Shown here piece by piece: positions 43,865-51,834 of a stretch of DNA of 64,000 nucleotides. Each line of letters starts with the position of its first letter. Within the stretch, counting starts at the first letter, position 1. Location: NCBI GenBank assembly GCA_965222175.1, contig OZ244938.1:2170001-2234000 (forward strand), given 5' to 3'. The stretch is from NORP240 sp965222175 (GTDB lineage: Bacteria > Pseudomonadota > Gammaproteobacteria > Pseudomonadales > Pseudohongiellaceae). Below the pieces are notes generated by a model. It was not told the DNA's origin and searched no databases. It worked only from the letters and a program-made list of their open reading frames with translations. The position numbers were made by a program, and so were the translations under genes.

Positions 43865-44321
43865 TGAAGCACCTTCTCGCAGGCCGGGTACTGCTCCCGC
43901 GGGCTTGTTGTTTTTCTCAAAACCTTACCACACGAACTCAAAAATGACACGGCTCGGGTGGGGAGATTATCCGTTGTGATTCGCCCTCGGAATTCGACCT
44001 AACCTGGGAATACGGTGACGACACCAACTGGGAGACGCTGCGGCTGACGACCAAAGACAACGGACTTGGCTTGGACGCTGCGGGTATCGGCCAACTACGC
44101 GAGCAGTACCTCCGATAGGCAGTAGCAATTTGGGCTACGCCGACACAAAGCAAACCTAGAAAACCAACAGCTAAAATTCTCCTTTCTCAGCCCTATTGAA
44201 AATCAAAATAATTCAATGGGATACTGCGTGACAACAACTAGATATGAGGACCCCCTCGGCGTATCGAAATAATGGGACCCCCTCTGTATACAAATGTTAT
44301 GCGCGCAGTTATAGGCCTGAG
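43865..44321. other. Left flank of the cassette array
   Basis: Holds the SRPBCC gene remnant (43948-44118), a direct repeat GGACCCCCTC at 44248-44257 and 44275-44284, and the first GTTATGC core site (44296-44302), where the cassette array appears to begin. No integrase gene is present. Confidence 0.55.
43948..44118 (+). pseudogene. C-terminal remnant of an SRPBCC/AHSA1-type gene
   Basis: The frame reads GSGGEIIRCDSPSEFDLTWE and continues YGDDTNWETLRLTTKDNGLG before a stop at 44116. The GG(E/R)I...P...L.(Y/F)TWEYGDD pattern is that of AHSA1-like SRPBCC domains. The 5' half is absent and there is no start codon, so this is a fragment left beside the array. Confidence 0.55.
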
Positions 44322-44750
44322 ATGAATTCGATTATGTATTTTTTGTGGCTACTTTCGATGACTCCTGGCCTCATTCTCTATCTATGGCAAGGCTCACTCG
44401 TGCTTGCCATACTAACGGGAACCGCTCTATTTATTTGGGCAAAAAAGAAGCCAATACCTAGCTTGAGGTTAAAACTGCTCATAGCCAATCTCCTATATTT
44501 TCTAATATTCCTCTGTCTAGGCACTATATTTCGAGCAGGTGAAAATTGGACCGCATTGCCATACTCAAATGCCATTATAAATACGCTACTGGTCTTACTT
44601 GTTCTGCAAATTATTCTGGCCGGAGCCAGTGTTTTCCTGACTTCAACTGGAAGCAGATTTCTAACCTCTACAGTAGTTGTATGGGGAATTTATTTTTCAC
44701 TATCAGCTGCATTTATTTCTGGCATGTCAATTTCTGGAGATTGGCTATGA
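44322..44750 (+). CDS. Cassette 1: membrane protein of unknown function
   Basis: A 142-residue protein with four hydrophobic segments (IMYFLWLLSMTPGLILYLW, VLAILTGTALFIWA, LLIANLLYFLIFLCLG, and a longer C-terminal pair). I recognise no family. The start at 44322 is the first methionine that gives a clean N-terminal helix; an upstream frame to 44244 crosses the cassette boundary. The ORF ends 14 bp before the R'' box of the following attC site. Confidence 0.6.
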   Translation: MNSIMYFLWLLSMTPGLILYLWQGSLVLAILTGTALFIWAKKKPIPSLRLKLLIANLLYFLIFLCLGTIFRAGENWTALPYSNAIINTLLVLLVLQIILAGASVFLTSTGSRFLTSTVVVWGIYFSLSAAFISGMSISGDWL

Positions 44751-44763
44751 TCGTTCAGTTAGC

Positions 44764-44848
44764 GCATAACAATCAGTTCAATCGCCCGCCCAAGGCGGGC
44801 TCCAGGACAAGTGGCTGCGCCACTTGCCCATTAACAACGGCGTTATGT
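44764..44848 (+). other. attC site 1 (85 bp)
   Basis: R'' GCATAAC (44764-44770) and R' GTTATGT (44842-44848) bound the site. L'' is AGTTCAATC and L' is ATTAACAACGG. Between them GCCCGCC/GGCGGGC and CAAGTGGC/GCCACTTG form hairpins. Confidence 0.85.
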
Positions 44849-44896
44849 TCCCTCCGTGCCACTTGACAAGGTTATCATTTTTGATAACCTGCCAAA

Positions 44897-45214
44897 GTGT
44901 CATGGAAAGTATCGTTCTTCAATGCCAAGGTAAAAGAAGAGACTCTAAGGTTCCCTGCTGGGATACTGGCAAATTACCTTCACATACTTGAAATAATTGA
45001 AGAATTCGGCCCAGCCATAGGTAAACCCTATACCGCACCAATGGGAAACGGTTTATTTGAGATTCGGGCCAAGGGTAAGGAAGGTATTGGGCGCTAGCTC
45101 TTTTGTACCGTGAAAGGAAAAGAAAGTATCGTTCTTCACTCCTTCATCAAAAAGACTCAAAAAACCCCGAAGAGAGAGCTCGAGAAAGCCCGCAACAGAA
45201 TGAAGGAGCTGTGA
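44897..45214 (+). pseudogene. higB: Cassette 2: HigB-type (phage Gp49-like) toxin with in-frame amber codon
   Basis: The reading frame encodes a 105-codon RelE/HigB-fold toxin: WKVSFFNAKVKEETLRFPAG, LHILEIIEEFGPAIGKPYTAPMGNGLFEIRAKGKEGIGR, then TAG at 45095-45097. It continues in the same frame with LFCTVKGKESIVLHSFIKKTQKTPKRELEKARNRMKEL to a TGA at 45212. Homologues have Ala or Val where the TAG stands. Only a 66-residue N-terminal part would normally be made, lacking the catalytic C-terminal strand. The intact antitoxin gene follows two bases later. Confidence 0.8.
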
Positions 45215-45215
45215 A

Positions 45216-45521
45216 ATGAGTAGACCTACTTTGAAGTCCTTTAAGAAAGAGGCTCTCAAAAAGAAAGGGGTGAAAGATCAGTATGAAGATCTTGCTCCAG
45301 CCTATGAGATTCGAAAAAAGCTTATTGCTTTGCGTCAAGAGGCTGGTCTCACGCAAGAAGACGTTGCTGAGAAACTAAATACAAAAAAGAGCAACATCAG
45401 CCGGCTTGAAAGCGTCAATTCAGAGATATCTCCAAAACTATCAACTCTGACGGACTACGCTGAAGCTGTTGGCTATAAGCTAAAGATAGATTTCGTTCCT
45501 AAACAGGGAACGGGAACATAA
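45216..45521 (+). CDS. higA: Cassette 2: HigA-type antitoxin, XRE HTH
   Basis: A 101-residue DNA-binding antitoxin. The helix-turn-helix is ALRQEAGLTQEDVAEKLNTKKSNISRLESV (about residues 38-68), with SPKLSTLTDYAEAVGYKLKIDFVP after it. It should neutralise the toxin and repress the operon. It begins one base after the toxin's terminal stop codon, with GGAG before it. Its own TAA lies in the R'' box of attC 2 (ACATAAC). Confidence 0.88.
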   Translation: MSRPTLKSFKKEALKKKGVKDQYEDLAPAYEIRKKLIALRQEAGLTQEDVAEKLNTKKSNISRLESVNSEISPKLSTLTDYAEAVGYKLKIDFVPKQGTGT

Positions 45522-45556
45522 CAATACGCTCTGAGTTGGTCGTCAAGCTTTTCCTG

Positions 45557-46798
45557 TCAGATAACCTCGGCATTTTTCCTTTGCAATGCGAACATATAGG
45601 TTGACTCGTTGTAGGGAGTTTTGGTCTGCCAACACCTGAACAGTATCCGGATCCATTTGAATGCAAGCATGCGAAGGGTTGCCTGGTGTGACTTGCCTTC
45701 CGCTCGTTTCCTGTCGTAGAAGGTCTTGGACCAGTAGGAATACTTGGTTGTCTGCCTCGCCCATTCGACAAAGGTTTGTCTCAGGAACTTGGGACAACAG
45801 TATCTCCAGTGGACCCAGGTCCTGGTGCCGCTGCGCTCCATGACTGGAGCCACACCCGAGTACCGGGCTATCTCATCAGCGGAGCTGTAGCGCGTTCGAT
45901 CGGTACCCAGCGCGGCGAGCAGTCGAGGCCCAAAGGCGGCGCCGGCACCCGGCAGTGAGTCAAATAACTCGTACTCAGGATGCGCTTGAAAATGTGTAGC
46001 TATTTCGCAGTCGTAATCCTGAATGGTCAGTAATACCTGTCGAAGCTGCTTGATGAGAGCAACAGCGCGCTTCTCAAACGGTATGACAATGCCCTCATCC
46101 TCGGTAAGTGGCATGGCCTGTCTTATGGCCTCGAGCCGTCTGGCGATGACGTCTTCCCTGCCACAGCGGTTGGATTTAAAGAATTGCCGGAGTGTAGCTT
46201 CCGACTCGGTCTGCGCCTTGGCCAGGGTGGACCAACGCGTCATAAAGTCACAGAACAGGACCGTATCGATGTCGTTAAACCACTGTAATGCCTGGGGATA
46301 ATAGGCCTTCAGCGAGGACGTGATCGTATTGGTCAGATCAACTTTGCGCTGTACAAACTCACGGCGATCCTCCACCAACTGCTGCAGAATGCGGGTTCTG
46401 GGATCCTCGGGAATAAGAGGCCTGAGAGAATCCGGGTGCTTGAGCAGGTAGTCCAGTTGCAGGAACGCATCGGTTGGATCATCCTTGGCGCCACTTTGAG
46501 AGAAAGATTCCCGATATCGGGCCAGAGCCCTGGGCGAGATGGGGAACAAGGTGATGAACGGGTATTTAAGAAGCGCGGAGACCACCGGTCCGGTTTTGAG
46601 TTCCAGACAAATAGCCACACGCCTGCCCCGGAATCGCTTTTGTAAAGCGTCAGCCCAGGCGGCAATGGACTCGGGAGAGTGCTGGATTACCCCATACTCC
46701 AACTGATCCTGATTTCCGGCCTTGAGGCACAAATCATGCTTCTGGTCCGCCCAGTCGAGGCCGATACGGGCTGCAAAACGTGGAGAATCAGACTTCAT
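45557..46798 (-). CDS. IS110-family transposase (DEDD recombinase)
   Basis: A 413-residue recombinase. The N-terminal RuvC-like domain has the acidic residues in RIGLDWADQKHD, AICLELKTG and AKDDPTDAFLQLDYL. The middle is a coiled coil (VEDRREFVQRKVDLTNTITSSLKAYYP). The C-terminal transposase domain has FDSLPGAGAAFGPRLLAALG and SADEIARYSGVAPVMERSGTRTWVHWRY with the likely catalytic serine, then FLRQTFVEWARQT. It appears intact, so the element may still be active. Confidence 0.93.
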   Translation of the reverse strand: MKSDSPRFAARIGLDWADQKHDLCLKAGNQDQLEYGVIQHSPESIAAWADALQKRFRGRRVAICLELKTGPVVSALLKYPFITLFPISPRALARYRESFSQSGAKDDPTDAFLQLDYLLKHPDSLRPLIPEDPRTRILQQLVEDRREFVQRKVDLTNTITSSLKAYYPQALQWFNDIDTVLFCDFMTRWSTLAKAQTESEATLRQFFKSNRCGREDVIARRLEAIRQAMPLTEDEGIVIPFEKRAVALIKQLRQVLLTIQDYDCEIATHFQAHPEYELFDSLPGAGAAFGPRLLAALGTDRTRYSSADEIARYSGVAPVMERSGTRTWVHWRYCCPKFLRQTFVEWARQTTKYSYWSKTFYDRKRAEGKSHQATLRMLAFKWIRILFRCWQTKTPYNESTYMFALQRKNAEVI

Positions 46799-46862
46799 AA
46801 AGCCCCCCTATTGTTGTACTGTTGAATGGCTGTGGGGTATGCAGCTTACTTCTGCGAAATGA

Positions 46863-46986
46863 TTATAGATAAGTCGGTTGGACGACGATCTCTGAGTATT
46901 CGTTAGCGAAGTAAGCACACCCGGTAGCTCGAAAGGATTGTTATGAGCATCGTGTGCTTCTGTGCAATTGTTCGTAGTTACCGGGT
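46863..46986 (-). ncRNA. Candidate bridge RNA (guide RNA) of the IS110 element
   Basis: The non-coding end carries a hairpin with stem ACCCGGTA (46919-46926)/TACCGGGT (46979-46986). Read on the minus strand, its loop has CGAACAATTG (46965-46974), which resembles the L'' side of attC (TTGAACNNTT), and then CATAACAAT (46937-46945), identical to the R'' side at the insertion. Further 3' lie ACTCAGAG (46890-46897), equal to the element's other end (45529-45536), and a segment antisense to TTATAG (46863-46868), found at the near end. The order target loop then donor loop matches known bridge RNAs. Confidence 0.6.
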
Positions 46987-47107
46987 GCATACCTTCTTTT
47001 AGAATACTGTTTTTGAACAGACATACCGAGTATGTAAGAAGGTTGAACAACTATAAACCGTTCAATGGTTGCGGCCCACCACGCCAGGTTGAGTTCTAAA
47101 TAGACAT

Positions 47108-47365
47108 ATGCCAACGATTCTTTTGCAAGCCGGATGGCGAATATTCTTCTATTCTAACGAAGGGAACGAGCCAATTCATGTTCATTGTAGAAAAGGCGAA
47201 ATTGAATGCAAGTTTTGGATTGATGTAGAGAACTTCGATATACAGGAGTCTTATACTTACAATCTAACACCTCGGGAACGGAGAACGATTCGAAAAATAT
47301 TATTCGAACATTTTGAATACATTGTAGACCAATGGAATGAGTTTCAAGACAGGAAAAAACCATGA
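47108..47365 (+). CDS. Cassette 3: DUF4160 protein
   Basis: An 85-residue protein with the DUF4160 pattern PTILLQAGWRIFFYSNEGNEPIHVHCRKGEIECKFWI and LTPRERRTIRKILFEHFEYIVDQWNEF. The H-V-H residues may bind metal. DUF4160 genes usually pair with a DUF2442 gene and behave as a putative toxin-antitoxin module; activity is not established from sequence. It overlaps the next gene by four bases (ATGA). Confidence 0.85.
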   Translation: MPTILLQAGWRIFFYSNEGNEPIHVHCRKGEIECKFWIDVENFDIQESYTYNLTPRERRTIRKILFEHFEYIVDQWNEFQDRKKP

Positions 47366-47619
47366 AGCCATATCATGTCGTTAAAGATATATCAGTAAGG
47401 AATGGGCGTCTATCCCTTGAGATCGATGGAAAAACACATATTTTCGATTTGGCGGATATATCTGACTTACTCGCCAACGCTTCAGCGGAAGAAGCTTCAA
47501 CTTATGAAGTGTCTCCGGCGGGCTATGGTATCCACTGGCCTCTAATTGATGAAGATATTTCGATTGATGGACTGCTAGGGGTACAACACTCCCCAAATTC
47601 GGAGAGGCGAAGCGCATAA
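47362..47619 (+). CDS. Cassette 3: DUF2442 protein
   Basis: An 85-residue partner of the DUF4160 protein. DUF2442 features are VKDISVRNGRLSLEIDGKTHIFDLADIS, ASTYEVSPAGYGIHWPLIDEDISIDGLLG. It probably forms a complex with the preceding product, perhaps as antitoxin. Its TAA stop (47617-47619) lies in the R'' box GCATAAC of attC 3, as is common for cassette genes. Confidence 0.85.
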   Translation: MKPYHVVKDISVRNGRLSLEIDGKTHIFDLADISDLLANASAEEASTYEVSPAGYGIHWPLIDEDISIDGLLGVQHSPNSERRSA

Positions 47620-47726
47620 CAAAGATTTCAATGGGAGCGCCTCACCACACATGGTTTGCGGATGGCTTCGCCATCTTATCCGCAAACCAAGTGTGACGAA
47701 CCGTCCCCTTAAAAACGGCGTTATGT
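47614..47726 (+). other. attC site 3 (113 bp)
   Basis: R'' GCATAAC (47614-47620) and R' GTTATGT (47720-47726). L'' is TTTCAATGG and L' is CCTTAAAAACGGC. The central part folds into a long hairpin, GGTTTGCGGATGG against CCATCTTATCCGCAAACC, capped by CTTCG. Confidence 0.88.
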
Positions 47727-47743
47727 TTCTGATTCGGAATTAG

Positions 47744-48136
47744 ATGATGGATTCGATTACCTCAGCCGAACTTCTAGAACTCATATTACTGACGGGTGAA
47801 TCAGTAGAAGCTCAATTCTTGCATTGGTTAATGATCACTTTTGCCTTGGTGGCTATTCGATATATAGCAAGAGATAGGTTGACTAGATTACTTTGTATTT
47901 CGGTGTCGGTATTGTACTTCGCACTGACGGTCATATTCGTCACTAGATGGGCAAGCGAAGGGACTAATTACGCAGGTTTACTTCTGGAAGCCTCGGATAG
48001 AGGCATTACCTGGAGTAACAGCATAATATTCAATATTCAGGCGAATCTCACATTTGCCATATTCATTCTCGGAACTGCACTTACAATTTGGTTCATTAAT
48101 CATAAGAATATCAAGCCAGAGGTAAACGAAACATAA
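47744..48136 (+). CDS. Cassette 4: small membrane protein of unknown function
   Basis: A 130-residue protein with three hydrophobic segments (FLHWLMITFALVAIRYIA, LLCISVSVLYFALTVIFV and IQANLTFAIFILGTALTIWF) and a lysine-rich tail. I recognise no family. Its stop codon TAA lies in the R'' region of attC 4. Confidence 0.65.
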   Translation: MMDSITSAELLELILLTGESVEAQFLHWLMITFALVAIRYIARDRLTRLLCISVSVLYFALTVIFVTRWASEGTNYAGLLLEASDRGITWSNSIIFNIQANLTFAIFILGTALTIWFINHKNIKPEVNET

Positions 48137-48240
48137 ACTGTTCAATGGTAGCGCCCCACCACACAGTGTTTGTGGATGGCTCCGCCATCTTATCCACAAA
48201 CCAAGCGCGGCGAACCGCCCCCTTAAAACCAGCGTTAGTG
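48131..48240 (+). other. attC site 4 (110 bp)
   Basis: R'' region ACATAAAC (48131-48138) and R' GTTAGTG (48234-48240). L'' is TGTTCAATGG and L' is CCTTAAAACCAGC. The central hairpin GTTTGTGGATGG/CCATCTTATCCACAAAC closely matches that of attC 3, so these two sites are relatives. Confidence 0.85.
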
Positions 48241-48603
48241 AGCTAGTTCAATATCAGGGCGACTGTTAACCATAGTAGGCATAGTTCCATATGTGAACTA
48301 CAGTACACCTATGTTGGAAGTCTACCAAACCGAAGAATTTGCACGATGGTTAAGCCCCATGATTCTACGCATAACCATTTGTTTTAATTGTTTTTTTTTC
48401 GTATATTGTGAAAGTGTGTAAGTTTTATGTGTAAGTTTTATGTGTAAGGTTTGGCCGATTTTCAATCGAAATTCGTGCCCAACCCACACTCAATATCTTT
48501 CAGAACGATCCTAACCAACAAAATTTTCTTGCTGGGTTGGGAGTTGTCCTTACTTCAAAGTAGTCACGCGAGTAAAAACCTGGAGGCTTGGTGAAACATT
48601 CGA
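48241..48603. other. Broken right end of the cassette array
   Basis: Holds the truncated toxin gene at 48311-48355, a stray GCATAAC (48369-48375), a T-run, and a 13-bp direct repeat TGTGTAAGTTTTA at 48415-48427 and 48428-48440 with a partial third copy. No complete gene is seen. Confidence 0.5.
48311..48355 (+). pseudogene. Cassette 5 remnant: 5' end of a RelE/ParE-type toxin gene
   Basis: The first 15 codons read MLEVYQTEEFARWLS, the typical N-terminus of addiction-module killer proteins. Sequence similarity then stops abruptly and the frame continues in unrelated residues to an early stop. The position just after attC 4 is where a fifth cassette should begin. Confidence 0.5.
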
Positions 48604-51600
48604 CTAGTGCTGGTAGGCCAGTGCGCGTTCTTCGGCCGAATCAGTATGGCCGATGAAATCGTGCAGGATTAAATACAGGCTCGGTACCAGGAACAGAGTG
48701 ATCACCGTGGAGAACAGCACGCCGAAAGCCAACGAGATAGCCATGGGGATGATAAACATGGTGGCCGGACTGGCCGTCGCCATAAGAGGCACGAGTCCTA
48801 TGAACGTAGTAATAGAAGTCAAAATGATGGGACGGAACCGCACCATGCCAGCCTTGGATAACGATTCCACCATGCCGTGTCCTTCATTACGCAGACGATT
48901 AATCGAAACTACCAGCACCAGGCTCGCATTTACGACTACTCCACTCAGAGCAATAATTCCTAGTAGTGAAAAGAAGACAAGATCTGCGCCCATGATGAAG
49001 TGTCCGCAAATTGCACCAATAGCCCCGAACGGAATCACACTCATGATGATAAGAGGCTGCAGATAAGACTTCAGCGGTATTGCCAACAAGGCAAAAATCA
49101 CGATCATGGCGAGCGGGAATGTTGAGAATAATTCGGATAAAGATTGCACTTGCTGTTCAGCCTCGCCACCAAGAACCAGCTCCACACCCAGCTCCCGTTC
49201 CCAACGCTGGGCATACTTGGACATCACTTCAGACCGAATTTCTTCCGGCTTGACGATGCTTCGATCGATGTCACCGCGCACGGTAATTACCCGACGTCCA
49301 TTTTGACGGTTGATGGAGGAGTAACCATTCCCCAGTGTGTATTCGGCTACACTCAGGAAAGGCACCTCGGCGCCATTTGGGGTGCGGATAAGCAGATCTT
49401 CCAGGTTGCCTAGCGACTGGCGCTCCTCTTCGGGGTAGCGAACCATGACACGGATGTCGTCGGCGCCACGCTGAATGCGCTGGGACTCGGCACCGTAGAA
49501 GGCCTGCCTGACCTGAATGGCGATATCGTTCAGGGTAAGTCCCAGTGTCTTGCCCTGTTCCAGGATTTGGACCTGCACCTCCTGTTTGCCAGCGCGGAAG
49601 GAGTCGCTGATATCAAAGACACCAGGGTACTGGGAAAGCTCACCCTTTAATTGATTAGCAGCTATCTTCAGGTTATCTTCATTGCGCCCCTCTAAACGAT
49701 AGTTGATAGCTTCGCCTGCCGAGAAGGCATCGGAGACATAGGTTAGCTCCAGCGCATCAGGAATTGAACCGACTTTTTCTCGCCAGCGATCTCGTATCTC
49801 TGCAGAACTGATCTGCCCGCGATCAAAAAACGGAGTCAGGTATAACACCACTTCTGCCACTTCACTGCTGCCAGCTGATCGTCTATTAGGAGGATTAGGA
49901 CCGCCACGGGGTGCTTGGCCACCAATGATGGTCAATATGCTATCCACTGCACGTTCAGTAGACTGAGGTGCCCTACCGATAGCTTGCAGTTCCTCCAGTT
50001 CAGCATCAAGTTCTGCGGCGAGCTCTATGGCCTTCTCCTGCAAAATACCCACAGCTTCCTCGGTAACGTTACCAGGCACTCCCACTGGCATTTGGAGTGA
50101 CCCGTATACCACATCACCTTCTACCGAGGGCATGAACTGAAAGATCACCCTGCCGCTGAACACTAGAGCAAATGTAATGAACATCACACCTGTGGCAGCT
50201 GCCCAGGCTGCGTAGCGGTATTTAAGTACTTTCTTCAGGGCACGCTGGTATCCATGCTCGGCAAAATTCTCCATGCTCTCGGCGATGCGGTTCTGAAAGC
50301 GCTGCCAACGCACCACCAGTGCAGAGCCTTCAAGGAAGTATCCTTCGGTTTTCCGATGTGCAATATGTCCCGGCAGAACCAATTGTGATTCAACGAGGCT
50401 GGCGATTAAGCAGAACACGACCACTGCTCCAATCGTGTTAAAGAACGCCCCCATCGGTCCACCGAGTAACAGGATAGGCAGGAAAGCGGCAATAGTCGTG
50501 AGTACGCCAAATATAACTGGTACGGACACTTCACATGTACCTTCTATGGCAGCCTGCTCCTTATCGAGACCCTTGCGTTCGAAGGCGTGTATACGTTCAC
50601 CTACCACGATGGCGTCATCTACGATGATCCCCAGCACCAGTATAAAACCCATTACAGTCAGGGAACTGATGGTCAGGCCAATGCTGGGAAACAGGGCCAG
50701 TGCGCCGAAAATAGCAATGGGAATTCCCGCTGCCACCCAGACAGCCAATTTAAAGCGCAGGAAAAGCCCCAGCACGATCAGTACGAGAATAAGACCCGTG
50801 TAAGCATTTTGCGCTACCGTTGAGATACGTTCCTGGGTAGCAGAAGCTGAATCCGTCACCACCCTCAAGGCCATCCCTTCTGGCAAGTCCAGCTCCGCAG
50901 ATTCCATCCATCGACGTATCTGCTGCGCAGAACGCACAATGTCCTCGTCGCCTACCCGTAACACATCAATGATGGCGGCATTAGTACCGTTGAGACGCGC
51001 ATCCAGGTAACCTTCTTCGAATCCGTCTTTTACTGTTGCGATATCGCCAAGGCGCAGTTGCGTGCCATCGGGGAATGAGCGTATCACCAGGTTCTGGTAC
51101 TCGTAGCCATCATAAGCCTGTCCCTTGGTGCGCACTAGAATTTCACCCGACCTGGATCGAATGGTGCCGCCAGGCATATCCAACGAGGCCCTGGAAATGG
51201 CTCGGGAAATCTCTTCCAGGGTCAACCCGTACTGGCGCAAGGCGTACTCCGGTACCTCGATAGAAATTTCCAGCGGGCGTAGATACTCGATATTGACGGT
51301 CGAGATTCCTGGGAGGTCGAGAATGTCGTAACGAACCTCTTCTGCTATGAGCTTGAGGCTATAATCGTCAGTCTCGGAAGCCAGCGCCAGAGTCATGACG
51401 TTGCTAGTGGGGCTCAGTGCCCGCACTATGGGTCTTTCAGTCTCGACCGGGAAAGTCGTGATGGCATCCACCTTACCCTTAACGTCGTTCAATACGCGAT
51501 TAAGATCCGCTCCACGAGTCAGCTCCAGGGTGGCATCACATCCTCCCTCCCGCGCCGTGCTGATCAGGCGTTCGATATCTTCGGCTCCTTCCAGTGCCTC

Positions 51601-51807
51601 CTCGATACGAAGACAGATAGCAGACTCGGATTCGGCAGGCGTTGCACCCAAGTAGGCGACACTGACCTGTACGAAGCCGGTGTCGATATCCGGAAACTCT
51701 TCCTGGTTGAGGTTTAAATAGGAGATGAAGCCACTCGCAAGAAACAGCCACATCATCAGGTTGGTGGCTACGGGATTCTTTACAAACCAGGTTATGGGTG
51801 TACGCAT
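48604..51807 (-). CDS. RND efflux pump, inner-membrane transporter (HAE1/AcrB-like)
   Basis: A 1067-residue proton-driven efflux subunit with the 2x6 membrane-helix layout. The N-terminus ITWFVKNPVATNLMMWLFLASG is typical. The central helices are LILVLIVLGLFLRFKLAVWVAAGIPIAIFGAL and SLTVMGFILVLGIIVDDAIVVGERI, the latter holding the proton-relay aspartates. The second half ends VNASLVLVVSINRLRNEG and RFRPIILTSITTFIGLVPLM. The substrate is unknown; HAE1 pumps usually export hydrophobic or amphiphilic toxins. It is co-transcribed after the adaptor gene with 27 bp between them. Confidence 0.92.
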   Translation of the reverse strand: MRTPITWFVKNPVATNLMMWLFLASGFISYLNLNQEEFPDIDTGFVQVSVAYLGATPAESESAICLRIEEALEGAEDIERLISTAREGGCDATLELTRGADLNRVLNDVKGKVDAITTFPVETERPIVRALSPTSNVMTLALASETDDYSLKLIAEEVRYDILDLPGISTVNIEYLRPLEISIEVPEYALRQYGLTLEEISRAISRASLDMPGGTIRSRSGEILVRTKGQAYDGYEYQNLVIRSFPDGTQLRLGDIATVKDGFEEGYLDARLNGTNAAIIDVLRVGDEDIVRSAQQIRRWMESAELDLPEGMALRVVTDSASATQERISTVAQNAYTGLILVLIVLGLFLRFKLAVWVAAGIPIAIFGALALFPSIGLTISSLTVMGFILVLGIIVDDAIVVGERIHAFERKGLDKEQAAIEGTCEVSVPVIFGVLTTIAAFLPILLLGGPMGAFFNTIGAVVVFCLIASLVESQLVLPGHIAHRKTEGYFLEGSALVVRWQRFQNRIAESMENFAEHGYQRALKKVLKYRYAAWAAATGVMFITFALVFSGRVIFQFMPSVEGDVVYGSLQMPVGVPGNVTEEAVGILQEKAIELAAELDAELEELQAIGRAPQSTERAVDSILTIIGGQAPRGGPNPPNRRSAGSSEVAEVVLYLTPFFDRGQISSAEIRDRWREKVGSIPDALELTYVSDAFSAGEAINYRLEGRNEDNLKIAANQLKGELSQYPGVFDISDSFRAGKQEVQVQILEQGKTLGLTLNDIAIQVRQAFYGAESQRIQRGADDIRVMVRYPEEERQSLGNLEDLLIRTPNGAEVPFLSVAEYTLGNGYSSINRQNGRRVITVRGDIDRSIVKPEEIRSEVMSKYAQRWERELGVELVLGGEAEQQVQSLSELFSTFPLAMIVIFALLAIPLKSYLQPLIIMSVIPFGAIGAICGHFIMGADLVFFSLLGIIALSGVVVNASLVLVVSINRLRNEGHGMVESLSKAGMVRFRPIILTSITTFIGLVPLMATASPATMFIIPMAISLAFGVLFSTVITLFLVPSLYLILHDFIGHTDSAEERALAYQH

Positions 51808-51834
51808 GCTTGACTCTCCACAATGCCAGCTGGC

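Larger units (their letters stand above)
45525..47055 (-). mobile_element. IS110-family insertion sequence inserted in an attC site
   Basis: A TA dinucleotide core borders the element at both ends (45525-45526 and 47054-47055). The transposase is on the minus strand with a long upstream non-coding end (46799-47053, about 255 bp) and a short downstream end (about 30 bp). This is the IS110-subgroup arrangement; attC-targeting elements described earlier are of the IS1111 subgroup. No terminal inverted repeats are visible, as expected for IS110 members. Confidence 0.8.
45516..47094 (+). other. attC site 2, split by an IS110-family element
   Basis: The left part ACATAACAA (45516-45524) carries R''. 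The right part (47056-47094) carries the L''-like CGTTCAATGG and a terminal GTTGAGT, which fits the R' consensus GTTRRRY. Without the insertion the site would be about 50 bp, shorter than its neighbours, and the usual L' box is not clear. Part of the right arm may have been lost. Confidence 0.65.
44296..48240 (+). mobile_element. Integron gene-cassette array without integrase (CALIN)
   Basis: Four cassettes in the same orientation are separated by attC sites at 44764-44848, 45516-47094 (interrupted by an IS), 47614-47726 and 48131-48240. Stop codons fall in or next to the R'' boxes, as is usual for cassettes. Base composition is much more AT-rich than the chromosome. No intI gene or attI site is visible in the window, so it is a cluster of attC sites lacking an integrase. 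A truncated fifth cassette follows at 48241-48355. Confidence 0.85.

Noticed and set aside
43865..44321. Integron integrase gene or attI site left of the first cassette
   Set aside because: No tyrosine recombinase motif occurs on either strand, and the GTTATGC core is not accompanied by a recognisable attI sequence.
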